Assembly: GCA_036937835.1 (NCBI GenBank) | Contig: CM072876.1 | Location: 13,532,501-13,596,500, forward strand | From: Pampus argenteus | Lineage: Eukaryota > Chordata > Actinopteri > Scombriformes > Stromateidae | DNA length: 64,000 nucleotides | Direction: 5' to 3' | Part shown: in pieces, positions 46,385 to 56,640 of the stretch | How the letters are laid out: each line of letters opens with the position of its first letter | Numbering within the stretch: the first letter of the stretch is position 1 | Notes under the pieces: generated by a model | The model's database searches: none | What the model saw: the letters and a program-made list of their open reading frames with translations, nothing else | What the model was told of the DNA's origin: nothing | Position numbers and translations under genes: made by a program

Positions 46385-47063
46385 GGCAGAGGAGGCTTCA
46401 TGCTTTAGAGTGGGCCACCGTGCTGTGACAGCAATGACTAAAAACATCATGCAACATTCACAAAGAGGGCCACAAAACCCAGCCGTCATTCACAACTTTT
46501 CAAGTACAGCGGGAAGACCATTCTGATTCTGAACGCCACGGCTGCAGGAGCGAAAACATCACAAGGTTGTTTTGTTTTTTTTAACCACAGTAATCCATCG
46601 ATCGTGTCTCGATTGCTTTAACCTTCTCCGATGAAGCCTCTGTAAGCAATGTTAATATAGAGAGTTACATCTGGGAGGTGGCAGGTGTATGGTAATACAT
46701 AGCCTATAATACACAACCTTGACTCAGTATATATGTTTTACTCATATACATTGGATCTACAGGATTTATGTTGAGCTGGCACCACTTTGTTTGTCTGGCC
46801 TGTCTTTTATTTGATCCATTTGCTGGGTCCAGCGGTGCTCCATCATTGCTTGCGGTGCAGTGGATATTGGTCGTTGGCTTTGCTCTGCATGGGTTGCAAT
46901 GACAGAAGAGGTTGCATGGGGAATGGGCATAGTTCTAGTCTTTTTCTCTGCTGGCTGCTGAGGGGAGTTGGAGGGAAGTGGGTTAACAGCCACAGTCAGT
47001 CCTGGTCAGCAGTTAGAGAGGGAAATAAGGGCTCTGCTGCTGATGCTGATAGGCTGCCAGGCT

Positions 47064-50000
47064 TCATGCTTCTTTCAGCAGGGGAATATCTGCACGGGAA
47101 CAGAGTACACACATTAGAATAGAGCAGTGACTCCAGAGTTAGCATCCATCCATTACATCACCAGAAACTCTGACATCACTAGCAGTCGTAGCATTTGCCT
47201 TATTACTGTACAACAAATAAAAACAAAACCGATCTGTATTAAACAGGATATTGTGGTGCACAAAAGAGTTGAAATGATCGAATAATTTGAATGTGGTAAT
47301 TTCATTACTAATAATGAACTTAATCCAACACAGATAGTGTAAATTGTTAACTGAAAGTCCTCATATCTTTACTGAATGTCTTGAGCATAACCTGATGAAG
47401 TTATTCTTGAGAGATAATTTGTGTCTATACACAAATCTTTCTCTCTCGCTCTCACCATCAGAAAAGTCATCTGTAGAGGTAATAGAAAGCAGACTGTGCT
47501 GGTCGCTGCTCTCAGAGTCTCTACGGAGCGGTAAGGGGGCTGCACATGCACCCCCAGGGTGCTCTCTGGCCCATGATGATAAGGATGAGGAGGAGGAGGA
47601 GGAGAAGGAAGAGGGGACCTGATGAACCAGCACCGTCTCTGCATGACGGCGGGAAGAGTAGGATGAGGAGGAGGAAGTGGATGGGAGACAGAAGTCTAAG
47701 TCTCTGTGTTGGCGGGATCTGCTGGGGTCTTGTCCTCCTGTGGCCCCCTGAGGAAGCCCCTCAGAGAGCACAATCGGGACTCGAGACTCTGGAGGAGCTG
47801 CAGGAGGCGGTGGAGAAGAAGGAGGACCTGAAGCACCGCAGGCTCCACCGTTTCCATACACAGCCTCTTCATATGAGGGCAGAGTCACCTGGACACCCTC
47901 CACCATGATGGAGCTGGACTGACCTGAGACTCCCTGCTCCCTCCTGATGGACAGACAGACAAAGACAGAGTGAAACAGACTGAAAGGCGACTGAAAAGAC
48001 ACGGTGGATCACAAAACCAGGCCCAGGTTGAAAGGCATGATGCAGTCATATGTGTTGCGTGCCACAGAAGAACCTCTGTGTGGAGGTGATTAGCATTGAC
48101 TATAGAATCCTTTTACAGCAGGCTGCACTGAAGCCCTCAGGCCCACCACACAGTCAACAAGAGTGCCAATGAGCATTAGATCAAATCATTCTGGTCTTTT
48201 TATCAGAGCCACAGCAGAGAAGAGTGTGACTGATAGGATTAACTCTCTTTTTCATACTTTTATTTTCATTTCTGAGGTATTTCAAAAATGCCAACTTGCA
48301 AAACTAGTCGCCAGGTATTGTGCATCTTATAAATAGTTTCAACCAATACCTCTTATGGAGCAATAGGTGTGACCGCACAGACAATGAGGAGCTAAATCTG
48401 CTGTTGCTTTGTGACATAATGGGAGTTGGTTTTACAGCATGAACTATTTAAGGGCAGAGTTCCTTCAGAGTAAACAGAACTAAAGCTGTCCAGAGTTTCG
48501 AGACATAAAAAGGCTCATAAAATAAAAACCTTTTCAACATGTTCATCCTATTCAGTAAAGTGTAAGAAAACAAACACAGATCAACATGGAGGTTGAAAGG
48601 GTTCAGTGAGGTAGGGCAAGTAAGACAAAGAAAACATTATGAGAAATGTGGCCTCAAAAAATATTAGATTTTATTGACCAGTTTCATCGTTGAGACAACT
48701 TTCCTGAGAATGACTTTATAATGGAGTCCATTAAGGCAAGCAACACAAGAAGCCTGAGAATCAGAGATGTTTTATAAAGCTGTGTTTTTCAAATGCCAGC
48801 TCTGTGGAAATGATATGCTGCGATTTTAACAAATAAAGCTGTCTACAACAGCCGCACAACAGCTTGCACTTCATACCGCTAACTATGACCCGAGGTGTCT
48901 TTTTTTACACCTCATCTTTGTTATTTTACACGGATGTGCAAAGTTGTGGCAAGTGGTGGTACAATAGCTTTCCACAATACTATCACCACTAATTGCAATA
49001 CAATGAAAGTAAGATATGGAGTGGTGAGAAACTGGTGTCTGTCTTTATAAATCATCGGCATGAATAATGTGCCTGCATGACAGACAGGTTAAGTATTATA
49101 GATTATAGTTATGGGGAAGATAAGAATTTGGGTAAGAATACAGTAATGTGTGCATTTTACCTGTTGTGATGGAAGGACTTGAGTTTTGGTTGTACAAGAA
49201 CAAACAGCACAACCAAAAGCAGGATGAGTAACACAGAGCTAGCTGTGGACGCCACAATGGACAGAGCTGGGATGCCCAGTTGAGAGTTTGGCTCCTTGAC
49301 TGTGGGACACAAGAAGACAGAGAGGAAATAAGAATGTGGTTCACAGATTATCCTGCGGGAGGTTATCTGTTCACACAAACAATGACGTAACACAAGAAGA
49401 AGCTTGCTGAGGTGACAGACCTTGGGTGAGTCGACAGCTGATCTGCATTGGAGCGTCCCACTCGCCGTTCTGGCAGGTGAGAAACCTGTAGTCTCCCTTT
49501 AGAGCGTAGCCCTCGTCACAGAAGTACTCAATGACAGTCTTCTGGGTGAGGCGGTGGCATGGGGAGGGGTGACAGCGGTAGCCCCCATTCTCTGGTTCAG
49601 TAGGGGGTGAACACACTGGGGAGGCAGCAGACATTTTCAATCTTAGCAATCATGGCTGGTGTTATTTACAGAAAATGTGGCAGTAATTTCTACCTGCGGT
49701 CAGGTTTGATTCCTGCAGTTTAAACGCTCTGATTTTGAGTGTTTCTGCTGGCTCTCGTTACAGCTGGTGCTGTGATACTGTGAACTATTCAACTGATGTA
49801 ATATTTTAGATTTGAAGGTGTGTGTGCGAGAACATATGGTCAACAGCAAAAGTCCAGAAAGTTAACTTTTTCATAAAGTGAGAACAATGAACCTGAATCT
49901 CTTTCCTAGAGATTGACAGATTAGATGTTCATGTGCACCTGCACAGTTGGGAATTACAATTTTTAGGATGTACTAAAGACAAAAAGTATTGTTTTTATTT

Positions 50001-50287
50001 GTATTTAAAACAACAACAAAAAATCCAAGTAAACTATTTCTTGGGAACTGTCACTCACAGGTACCTGCCTGAGATACCTGAGGCATGCTCACCGTTGCTT
50101 CTGATGCAGTGTGGGGGTTGATGAGACCAGGCTCCCGAACTGGTACAAATGATGGTGGTGGGTCCATCTGCAGTGTAGCCGGGCTCACAGCCATAGGTCA
50201 GCAGGGTGCCCGGGGGAAAGGAGCCCCTGTTAGCCTCGGTCTGGTTCAGCAGGTCTCCGTGCTGCACACTGGATGGCCGTGCACAAC
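47064..50287 (-). CDS. susd6: Sushi domain-containing protein 6, 5' end missing
   Basis: Single-pass membrane protein. In human, SUSD6 is p53-responsive and works with TMEM127 and the ligase WWP2 to lower surface MHC-I. Minus-strand exons: 50287-50093 (sushi 1), 49615-49421 (sushi 2), 49299-49161 (stalk and membrane segment), 47943-47456 (cytoplasmic tail), 47089-47064 (IPLLKEA and stop). Junctions are GT-AG and phases match; 347 codons are seen. The membrane helix is in LSIVASTASSVLLILLLVVL. The tail has LPSYEEAVYG, a probable WW-domain ligand, serine runs, and the conserved end DIPLLKEA. Human has one sushi domain as I recall; the first sushi exon here is additional. The signal-peptide exon should lie further upstream (above 50.3 kb) and was not found in this window. 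Confidence 0.92.
49421..49615 (-). CDS. susd6: susd6 conserved sushi exon
   Basis: Exon of 195 nt, phase 1-1, matching the single human SUSD6 sushi domain (CSPPTEPENGGYRCH, EYFCDEGYALKGDY, CQNGEW). Six cysteines occur, including an extra pair in RCHPSPC as in human. Confidence 0.92.
50093..50287 (-). CDS. susd6: susd6 extra sushi (CCP) exon
   Basis: Exon of 195 nt, phase 1 at both ends, encoding a complete sushi module: GCARPSSV start, YGCEPGY, TIICTSSGAW and HCIRSN end, with four cysteines and the typical tryptophan. It contains an NQT glycosylation sequon. It has the same length and phase as the next exon (49421-49615), so it can be added or skipped without frame change. Confidence 0.88.
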
Positions 50288-50329
50288 CTAAAAAGACACA
50301 GAAACAAAAGTGAAGAGAATAAGAATAGG

Positions 50330-50490
50330 TTTGCTGCTTGTAGCGAAAGAGAGTTTCTCAAACCCAGGTCTCCCAGGCCACAGACGACTGCGCTACCCAC
50401 TTGGCCAAAGTATCAACCCAATAGCCATGGGCCAGGGCGTCTGGTCGTCTATGGGCGTTACTTTCTAGAGGTCACAGGGCTGCACTGTGA
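50330..50490 (-). repeat. tRNA-derived SINE-like fragment
   Basis: The minus strand reads TGGCCAAGTGGGTAGCGCAG (A-box like) and GGGAGACCTGGGTTTGAGA (B-box like), in the spacing of a tRNA-related head. It is degenerate and does not fold into a full tRNA with an acceptor stem that I can pair. It lies about 50 nt before the acceptor of the first sushi exon of susd6. Confidence 0.5.
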
Positions 50491-52624
50491 CACAGCTTAA
50501 AAACCTAAATGATAAGAGGACTGTTTCTCCCTCTGACTCTGATTTCATGTTTATAAGGAACTGCCTGCTGTAAACCCTGCAGCCAATTCAGTAACCTGTA
50601 GTATATTTTAATAATGTAATGTAGCAAGGTAATTATAAGGTATGCAAGAAAACTAAGTGGAGCTTGAGACTGCCTGTAGACAGGAAGTGTCCTATTTTAA
50701 TTCTTATTTATGCAGGGATTTCCATTACAGGCCTTCTGGGAAACAAGGACAATTTGTTTCACATGAGACATGGTTCTTTGAAGAATAATGTACCAATGTA
50801 ATATAATATCAAACTAAAAGTATGACATCATAAAGTATTTACAATGAGTATTTTGTATCTTGTATCATGATTGGTTCCATCACGGTCTACTAGAAGACTG
50901 TGATAATAGTTGTCCAGTGACTTTTAACATTTTAGTATTACATTAATGTGTGGCTGCTGGGATGTTGTGCGGTTTATCATTACGTTGACATAAACTGTCT
51001 GCGAGTCTCCTCTGCAGGCAGCTGCCAGTGGGTCAAACAACTTTTCACAGGGAAACTGTCAGGTGGAGCTGATAATTAAAGCTCAGAGGTATTGTTACTT
51101 GAAACTAGGCTGCATTTTACGCAGGCAAGGGATAAGCACTGTATCAACATAACAAGTGTGGTGAAGACAGCTATGCTGTGCAGAACAGAAAACACCTTAA
51201 GTGCCTCCAGTGGATTAAAATGTCACAAGGAGAATCACATAGATCTAATTTCGCTCGATTATCTCCTGCTCATTAAACTGTCTTCATCCCACGCTGGAAT
51301 TATGTTTATCTGTCTGGTGGTGAGACAGGATCTTCTCAGTAGCTCAATTACTATGTTCTAATGAGAGACTTGAAGCTCTAAGCCAACCAATAAAGACAGG
51401 ATGAGGCAGGAGACCTAAAGTTAATTGTGCTTTGATCCACATGATGTTGCAGTGTCACGCCAGCTCCTTGTGTCTCGTGTGTGTTTCGCTGCAGTATGAG
51501 AGTAAAATAATCTAAATTTGTGTGACACTCCCACAGCTCCAAACTTTGTCCATGAATACACACACACATTAATATACACACACACACACACACCTTTGGA
51601 GCTGCAATCTGGCGAGAGACAAGCATCTAAATCCAGTGGGTCTGACACGATATTTTTACACCTGTGTAAACTGAGACATGACAGCAGGAGGAGGACTTTA
51701 CTTTCAGACTTACGGCTCTTAAATTGACCAAAGTACTCTGTGGAAATCATAGATACAGTCATTCCAATTTTATTACCACTGATCTGGATCATCTGTGAAG
51801 TAGTTACATAAGCATTTGGGCTTGGCTTCACTGGAAAATTTTCCAATACCAACTAAGTGCTCTGTTACTAAAAGCCCCTCTGGGCCAAACATAATTTAAG
51901 TCTGTCATATAATAGGTTTTTAATGTTTTATCTGTACATCTTATCTGTATGATGAATTTAATATAATCATACTATATGCAGTTATTTTTTCTCAGTAACT
52001 AGACCCAGACATTAGTAAATCACCCACAATAAAGAACATAAATAATACCATCAACACTAATGGCCAAATGGATCATTATTTAATCCTTGATCTGGGTATT
52101 TATAAAATAATATTAGCCACGCTCTATTGCAAAGCCTTATTGCTTTCTTGACATAAACACCAACACACCAACGCTACAAACAACCACTTTGTCTTATCCG
52201 TGTGTGTGTGTGTCTCTGTGTGTGTGTGTGTGTGTGCATGTTAAGAGATTGAAAGAGAGACTATTTCCACACAAGTGCCTCTAACATCCTCTAATCTCCA
52301 AGGAGAAACATCACTCCAAGATGGCAGCACAAGATTATATGCAAACACTTAAATGTGCAAGTGCCTACTCACTCTCTCTCTCTTTCTCTCTCTGTCTCTC
52401 ACACACACAGAAACAATGTCAACACACAAACAAAAAACACTCCCAGAACTAAGTGGTGTGTGAAGGGTGTTACTGAATTTAGCTGGGGAACAACTTGTAT
52501 ATATGGGCTCAAGATGCGTTAAGTGAAACAAAACACGCAGTTACTGTAGAGCTCTGACCATCTCAAATTCTGTCTTTGTCATTCAGAAGATATTTTGTTA
52601 CGGGGCTAACTAACAATCTGCACA

Positions 52625-52930
52625 TTACTTTCTTGATTAATCAACTAATGGTTTGGCCTATAAAATGCCGGAAGAAAATGTCTATAACAAAAGCCAACAT
52701 GACTTCATCTAATTACTTGTTTTGTTCCACCAACAGTCCAACACCAACAGATATTTAAATAACTATAAAAACACAGAAAAAATGAAATTACTCACATTTA
52801 AGAAGAACTGCTTAAGATTACTTAAAGCAATAACATAATAAAAACATACATTTTCTATTGTACTTTCTATTGTATTCAATTGTGTACATATTGCTTAATG
52901 GATTAATCAACTTAGCATTTTAGCTCTACA
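52625..52930 (-). repeat. AGAGCTGCAA-type element, minus orientation
   Basis: TTGATTAATCAACTAATGG, GGCCTATAAAATGCCGGAAG, CTTGTTTTGTTCCACCAACA and terminal TTTTAGCTCTACA are family blocks in reverse order. Confidence 0.55.
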
Positions 52931-53889
52931 GTGTTTGTCATTTGCATATTTTACAAGAAATGATATTGATATTAAAATTAAAATCTGCAGAGTTGAATCT
53001 CCTGTATAGAATCAAAATTACAGAAACTATTCTGATTAAAATGTAACAGTATCCAGCATCCATCATGGTCATATAATCTGAAGGCTCAATAGGCTGAAAC
53101 ATACACCAGGTTTGTGTGTAAAAGTGCTATTCATCTTTGTCATTCAAACACATGCATGCCCTCTCACACACACAGAAACACTGTCTGCATACACATTTCA
53201 GGATGCCATTTGACACCTTGACCCGAGCAGTTGTTCGGTGAGATGCTAAAGGCTCTCTGAGGAAGAGATGCTGCTAATGGAAGTGGTAAAGGTGATGAAT
53301 TGATGACCCCAGGCTGAGAGGCAGCTGGGGACAACAAGGCCTGAAGGGGTCAGTTTAGGACAAAAGCCTTTGACCAACAGCCACTATTATGATCTTTTGT
53401 GGTGCACTGCAAGGAAGTCAATATAACTGTAGAAGACAGATGAATGTAAATGGTATAAATCATCTCTTGATGATTTGAATTGATTTCTTATCTGCAGAAC
53501 TGAGATACACCAATATGCAAACTCCTTTTGCATTTGCATTTGCATGTAGATGATAACGCCCCAAGAAAAAGTTACAGTGTTAGGCTTAAAACTAGCTTAA
53601 GCTTAACTCTTTATTCGTTCTTAATTCATTTCACAGAGGTCACTGAGGTCAGGTCAGTCTGGGTGAATCCTGAAGCCAGTAAAAATGCAGGTCTATTCAA
53701 ACAAAGCTCCCCCTCTCGTGCCAGGAAAACCGTGTACTGACGCATGGCTCTGGTGAGCTTACATCATCTGTCCAAATGTCATTTGTATCTATTACACCAA
53801 AACTGATACTGATACTTATAGCACAGGTAGGCCACCGCACCTGAAACAAAGACCATCTCTGCTACTATCATAGAAGAAAACATTTTAAT

Positions 53890-54169
53890 AGAGCTGCAAT
53901 TTAAGATTATTTTCATTATTAATTAATCTGCTGGTTCTTTACGAAATTAAATGTTGTTAAGAAAATTGCATTCACAATATTTTAGGAACTTCAGATATTC
54001 AATTCACTGTCATATATGACAAAAGCAAAACAGAAAATCATCATATTTAAGAAGCTGGAACCAGAAAATATTCAGTAGTTTTGCTTGAAAAACTATCAAA
54101 AGAATTATTAATTAATTATCAAAATAGTCACCGATTTATTTTCTGTCTGCTAATAATCGTTGTAGCTCT
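53890..54169 (-). repeat. Full-length AGAGCTGCAA-type element with inverted termini
   Basis: Starts AGAGCTGCAATTTAAGATTA and ends ATCGTTGTAGCTCT, so the first ten bases are inverted at the far end with one mismatch. Interior has AAGCTGGAACCAGAAAATAT and TATCAAAATAGTCACCG. Length is 280 bp; it best defines the family in this window. Confidence 0.75.
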
Positions 54170-56364
54170 AGAATTAAATTAAATATAACATTAGCTGTCA
54201 GAAAAGGAGAGGCTCTTGTTCACACAACAAAAGCCATTATATTTGGTGTGTCTCTTGTTTAGGCCATCATCTATTAACTAAATTTATTGTAAGACGAGCT
54301 GCTCGGGATCTGGGTAAACAACATCTTGAGGGAAACCTTGGGTCGTGTGGTAAGATTGAAGATATTCTCCTACAAGGCTTCGCCTGTCATGACACAGGCA
54401 GCTACACGATCACAGCACCAAAATGTGAAACTAAAAAAACCCGTTTCAGAATGTTCATTCCACATATAAACAAATACTGACAGTATTAATAGCTAATAAG
54501 ATATTTACAATAGAACATGACATCCCTTGAGAATAAAATTCAACTCATGTTAGCTTAAGAGGGGAAATGAAAAGAAAATGTGGAAAGATTAAAGACATGT
54601 CTAAAAGCAGTTGAAAAACTTGCAGTGAAGTATTTTACTTAAACTTAATCTCCTAAAGGATTATACTTGTCGAAAGAAGTTTACCTTAAAACAAGAATGT
54701 GAGGGAAATATATATATATAAATATATTCAACTTAAAAAAAATGTAGATGTCTTCCAAAAAATACTTGGAAAAAAACAGGAAAAAAGAGTAACTGAGAAA
54801 CCAGGAAGACCGGGAAATATACTCATCAGATACACATGCAGAAAGGGGGAGGGGAGAAAGGGAGGAAAAGAGTGCAGAAAAACCTCAGCATCATGGAGCA
54901 CTGTGGCCTTGAGCAATTACAAGCCAAAAAGAGACAAGTCATGGCAGGTCGACCAATTCTGTGTGTGAGGGAGAGGCTCTGTACAACAACAACAATGCGA
55001 GGAGTAGGCTGCAGCCTGCTAGAGTACATACCACACTGTGGGTTGGGCAAACACAGAGAAATGATTGAAGGAAACAATAAACTCTGGTTCAGTATCCAGA
55101 GATGGTGGAGTGGTGAAGATATATAACCTTTCTGTCTCTCCCTGTTCTATCTCCTTCTCTGCCTATTTTGAATATTGGCTTTGAAAACACGCAGAAAAAA
55201 TAAAATAAAAAAATGATTAAAAAACACTGAGCAATGCCAGAGTGGACTTCAGTACGCCATGTTTGCGCTTATGAGTCACAGTTGAATACAAGCTGTTCTC
55301 CCACCAGTCTGATGTTAAGAGTTTGTGCAAGAGACAGGGTTTTAGATATATGTTGAAAACAATAAGGGCTAAAACAGAGACAGAGTGGTCAAGAAAAACA
55401 TGCTTTCATGGATTCATCAATCGCAGAAATGTACTGTGTTGAGTAAACCGGACATATAAGAAGGTGAAACTATTAGAAATCCTTTAGGAGCACTAATGAA
55501 AGCTGATCAAAGAGCTTAATTGCTAAAAGCTTGGAGAATCACATTATGTAGTGGGAGGACTGGGCCAGGAGAGGACAGAGCGCCCATGAGGCTGATTCCT
55601 AATCCCAACATGCAGCGCCTTAAGGCTGTGCTGGAGGACACTCGGGCCATGGGGGGCGTTAAAATCTCCTGCTTTGCTCTGAAGTGCCTGGCTGGCTGTG
55701 AATATCTCCCTTTCCCCATCTGTTACCAATGGCATTCGCCTGCTAAGAGCTGGAGGGTGGGGGATTTAGGAAAACATGGCTGGGGGAAGACGAGGGTTTC
55801 AGCCCTCTTTGCTCAAGCAAATTAAAATTCTAATTATCCTCTATTACAAACTGGGAGCACTCGAAAGCAGATCAGATACTGATGACTTCTGCAACCAGCT
55901 GTTTGGTCGCTTTGTAGAACAATAGGCCTTAAAGAGGGTGTGTGTGCCACTGTGGACTGGGGAATTTGAGTGTGTAAATATATGCTAAGGGGGGCTGTGT
56001 GTTGGATTAAGACTGAGGGGATGATGATGCTCTCTTTGGCCTAGTAAATATGTTTTCGTTACATTGCTGGCCTCTTTTCAAGTCCTCGGTTTTTGTTGTT
56101 TTTAATGACGTTGCTGTCATTTTTGGGATGAGGATGTTTTCGTATTTTGCCACGTTCCCCAATCTCTCCCGCTAATCCATGGGATTTTTAGCCAAGCTGT
56201 TGTTATTAGAGTGCAGTACAGTACAGCAGAACCCATAGTGTTGGAAAGAATAAGACTCAGGACTCACTGTTCAGTTCTACAGATGGTGGATAAATGCTTT
56301 AAAGAAATCTGGGAAAAAAATGATGTCCAGTTAAATTCCTCTTTGTTAAAAACAATTTAAATTC

Positions 56365-56640
56365 CTGAAATGGTTAGTCAATTAATGGATCAATCAGCAA
56401 CAATTTTAAGTACTAGCTACTCATACATGCATATTGTTTTTTAGTTATAATAGTAAATTGAATTTCTCTTGGTTCTGGTCTATTTGTCAGACATAAGACA
56501 TTTTGAAGATGTCACCATGGGCTAAGGGAACTTGTAATTGTCATTTTGTAGTATTTGCTGACATTTTATATACCAAATATACCAAAAAAATGATCCATGA
56601 ATTGAGAAATGTACTGGTGGATTCATCAATAATGAAAATA
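56365..56640 (+). repeat. AGAGCTGCAA-type element lacking its left end
   Basis: Carries TGGTTAGTCAATTAATGGAT, GAAGATGTCACCATGGGCTA, TTTGCTGACATTTTATATAC and ends CATCAATAATGAAAATAATC. Confidence 0.6.

Larger units (their letters stand above)
44881..47063 (-). other. susd6: Probable susd6 3' UTR
   Basis: Follows the susd6 stop codon on the minus strand. It contains an ATC-type microsatellite (45194-45230), a poly-A run (45431-45449) and an AG repeat (46306-46384). Several AATAAA-like motifs (for example TTTATT at 45755-45760) could end the transcript; the true 3' end is not decided. Confidence 0.4.

Noticed and set aside
46248..46526. Glu-Arg-rich frame near 46.3 kb
   Set aside because: Translation of the AG microsatellite; no independent coding signal.
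47944..48002. N-terminal part of the 213-codon minus-strand frame (MSFQSPFSLF...)
   Set aside because: This lies in the intron before the susd6 cytoplasmic exon; an acceptor ending CATCAG precedes 47943 and the sequence before it is not SUSD6.
50340..50420. Functional tRNA gene on the minus strand
   Set aside because: A- and B-box-like motifs are present but degenerate, and no paired acceptor stem or terminator T-run is in place; treated as a SINE fragment.
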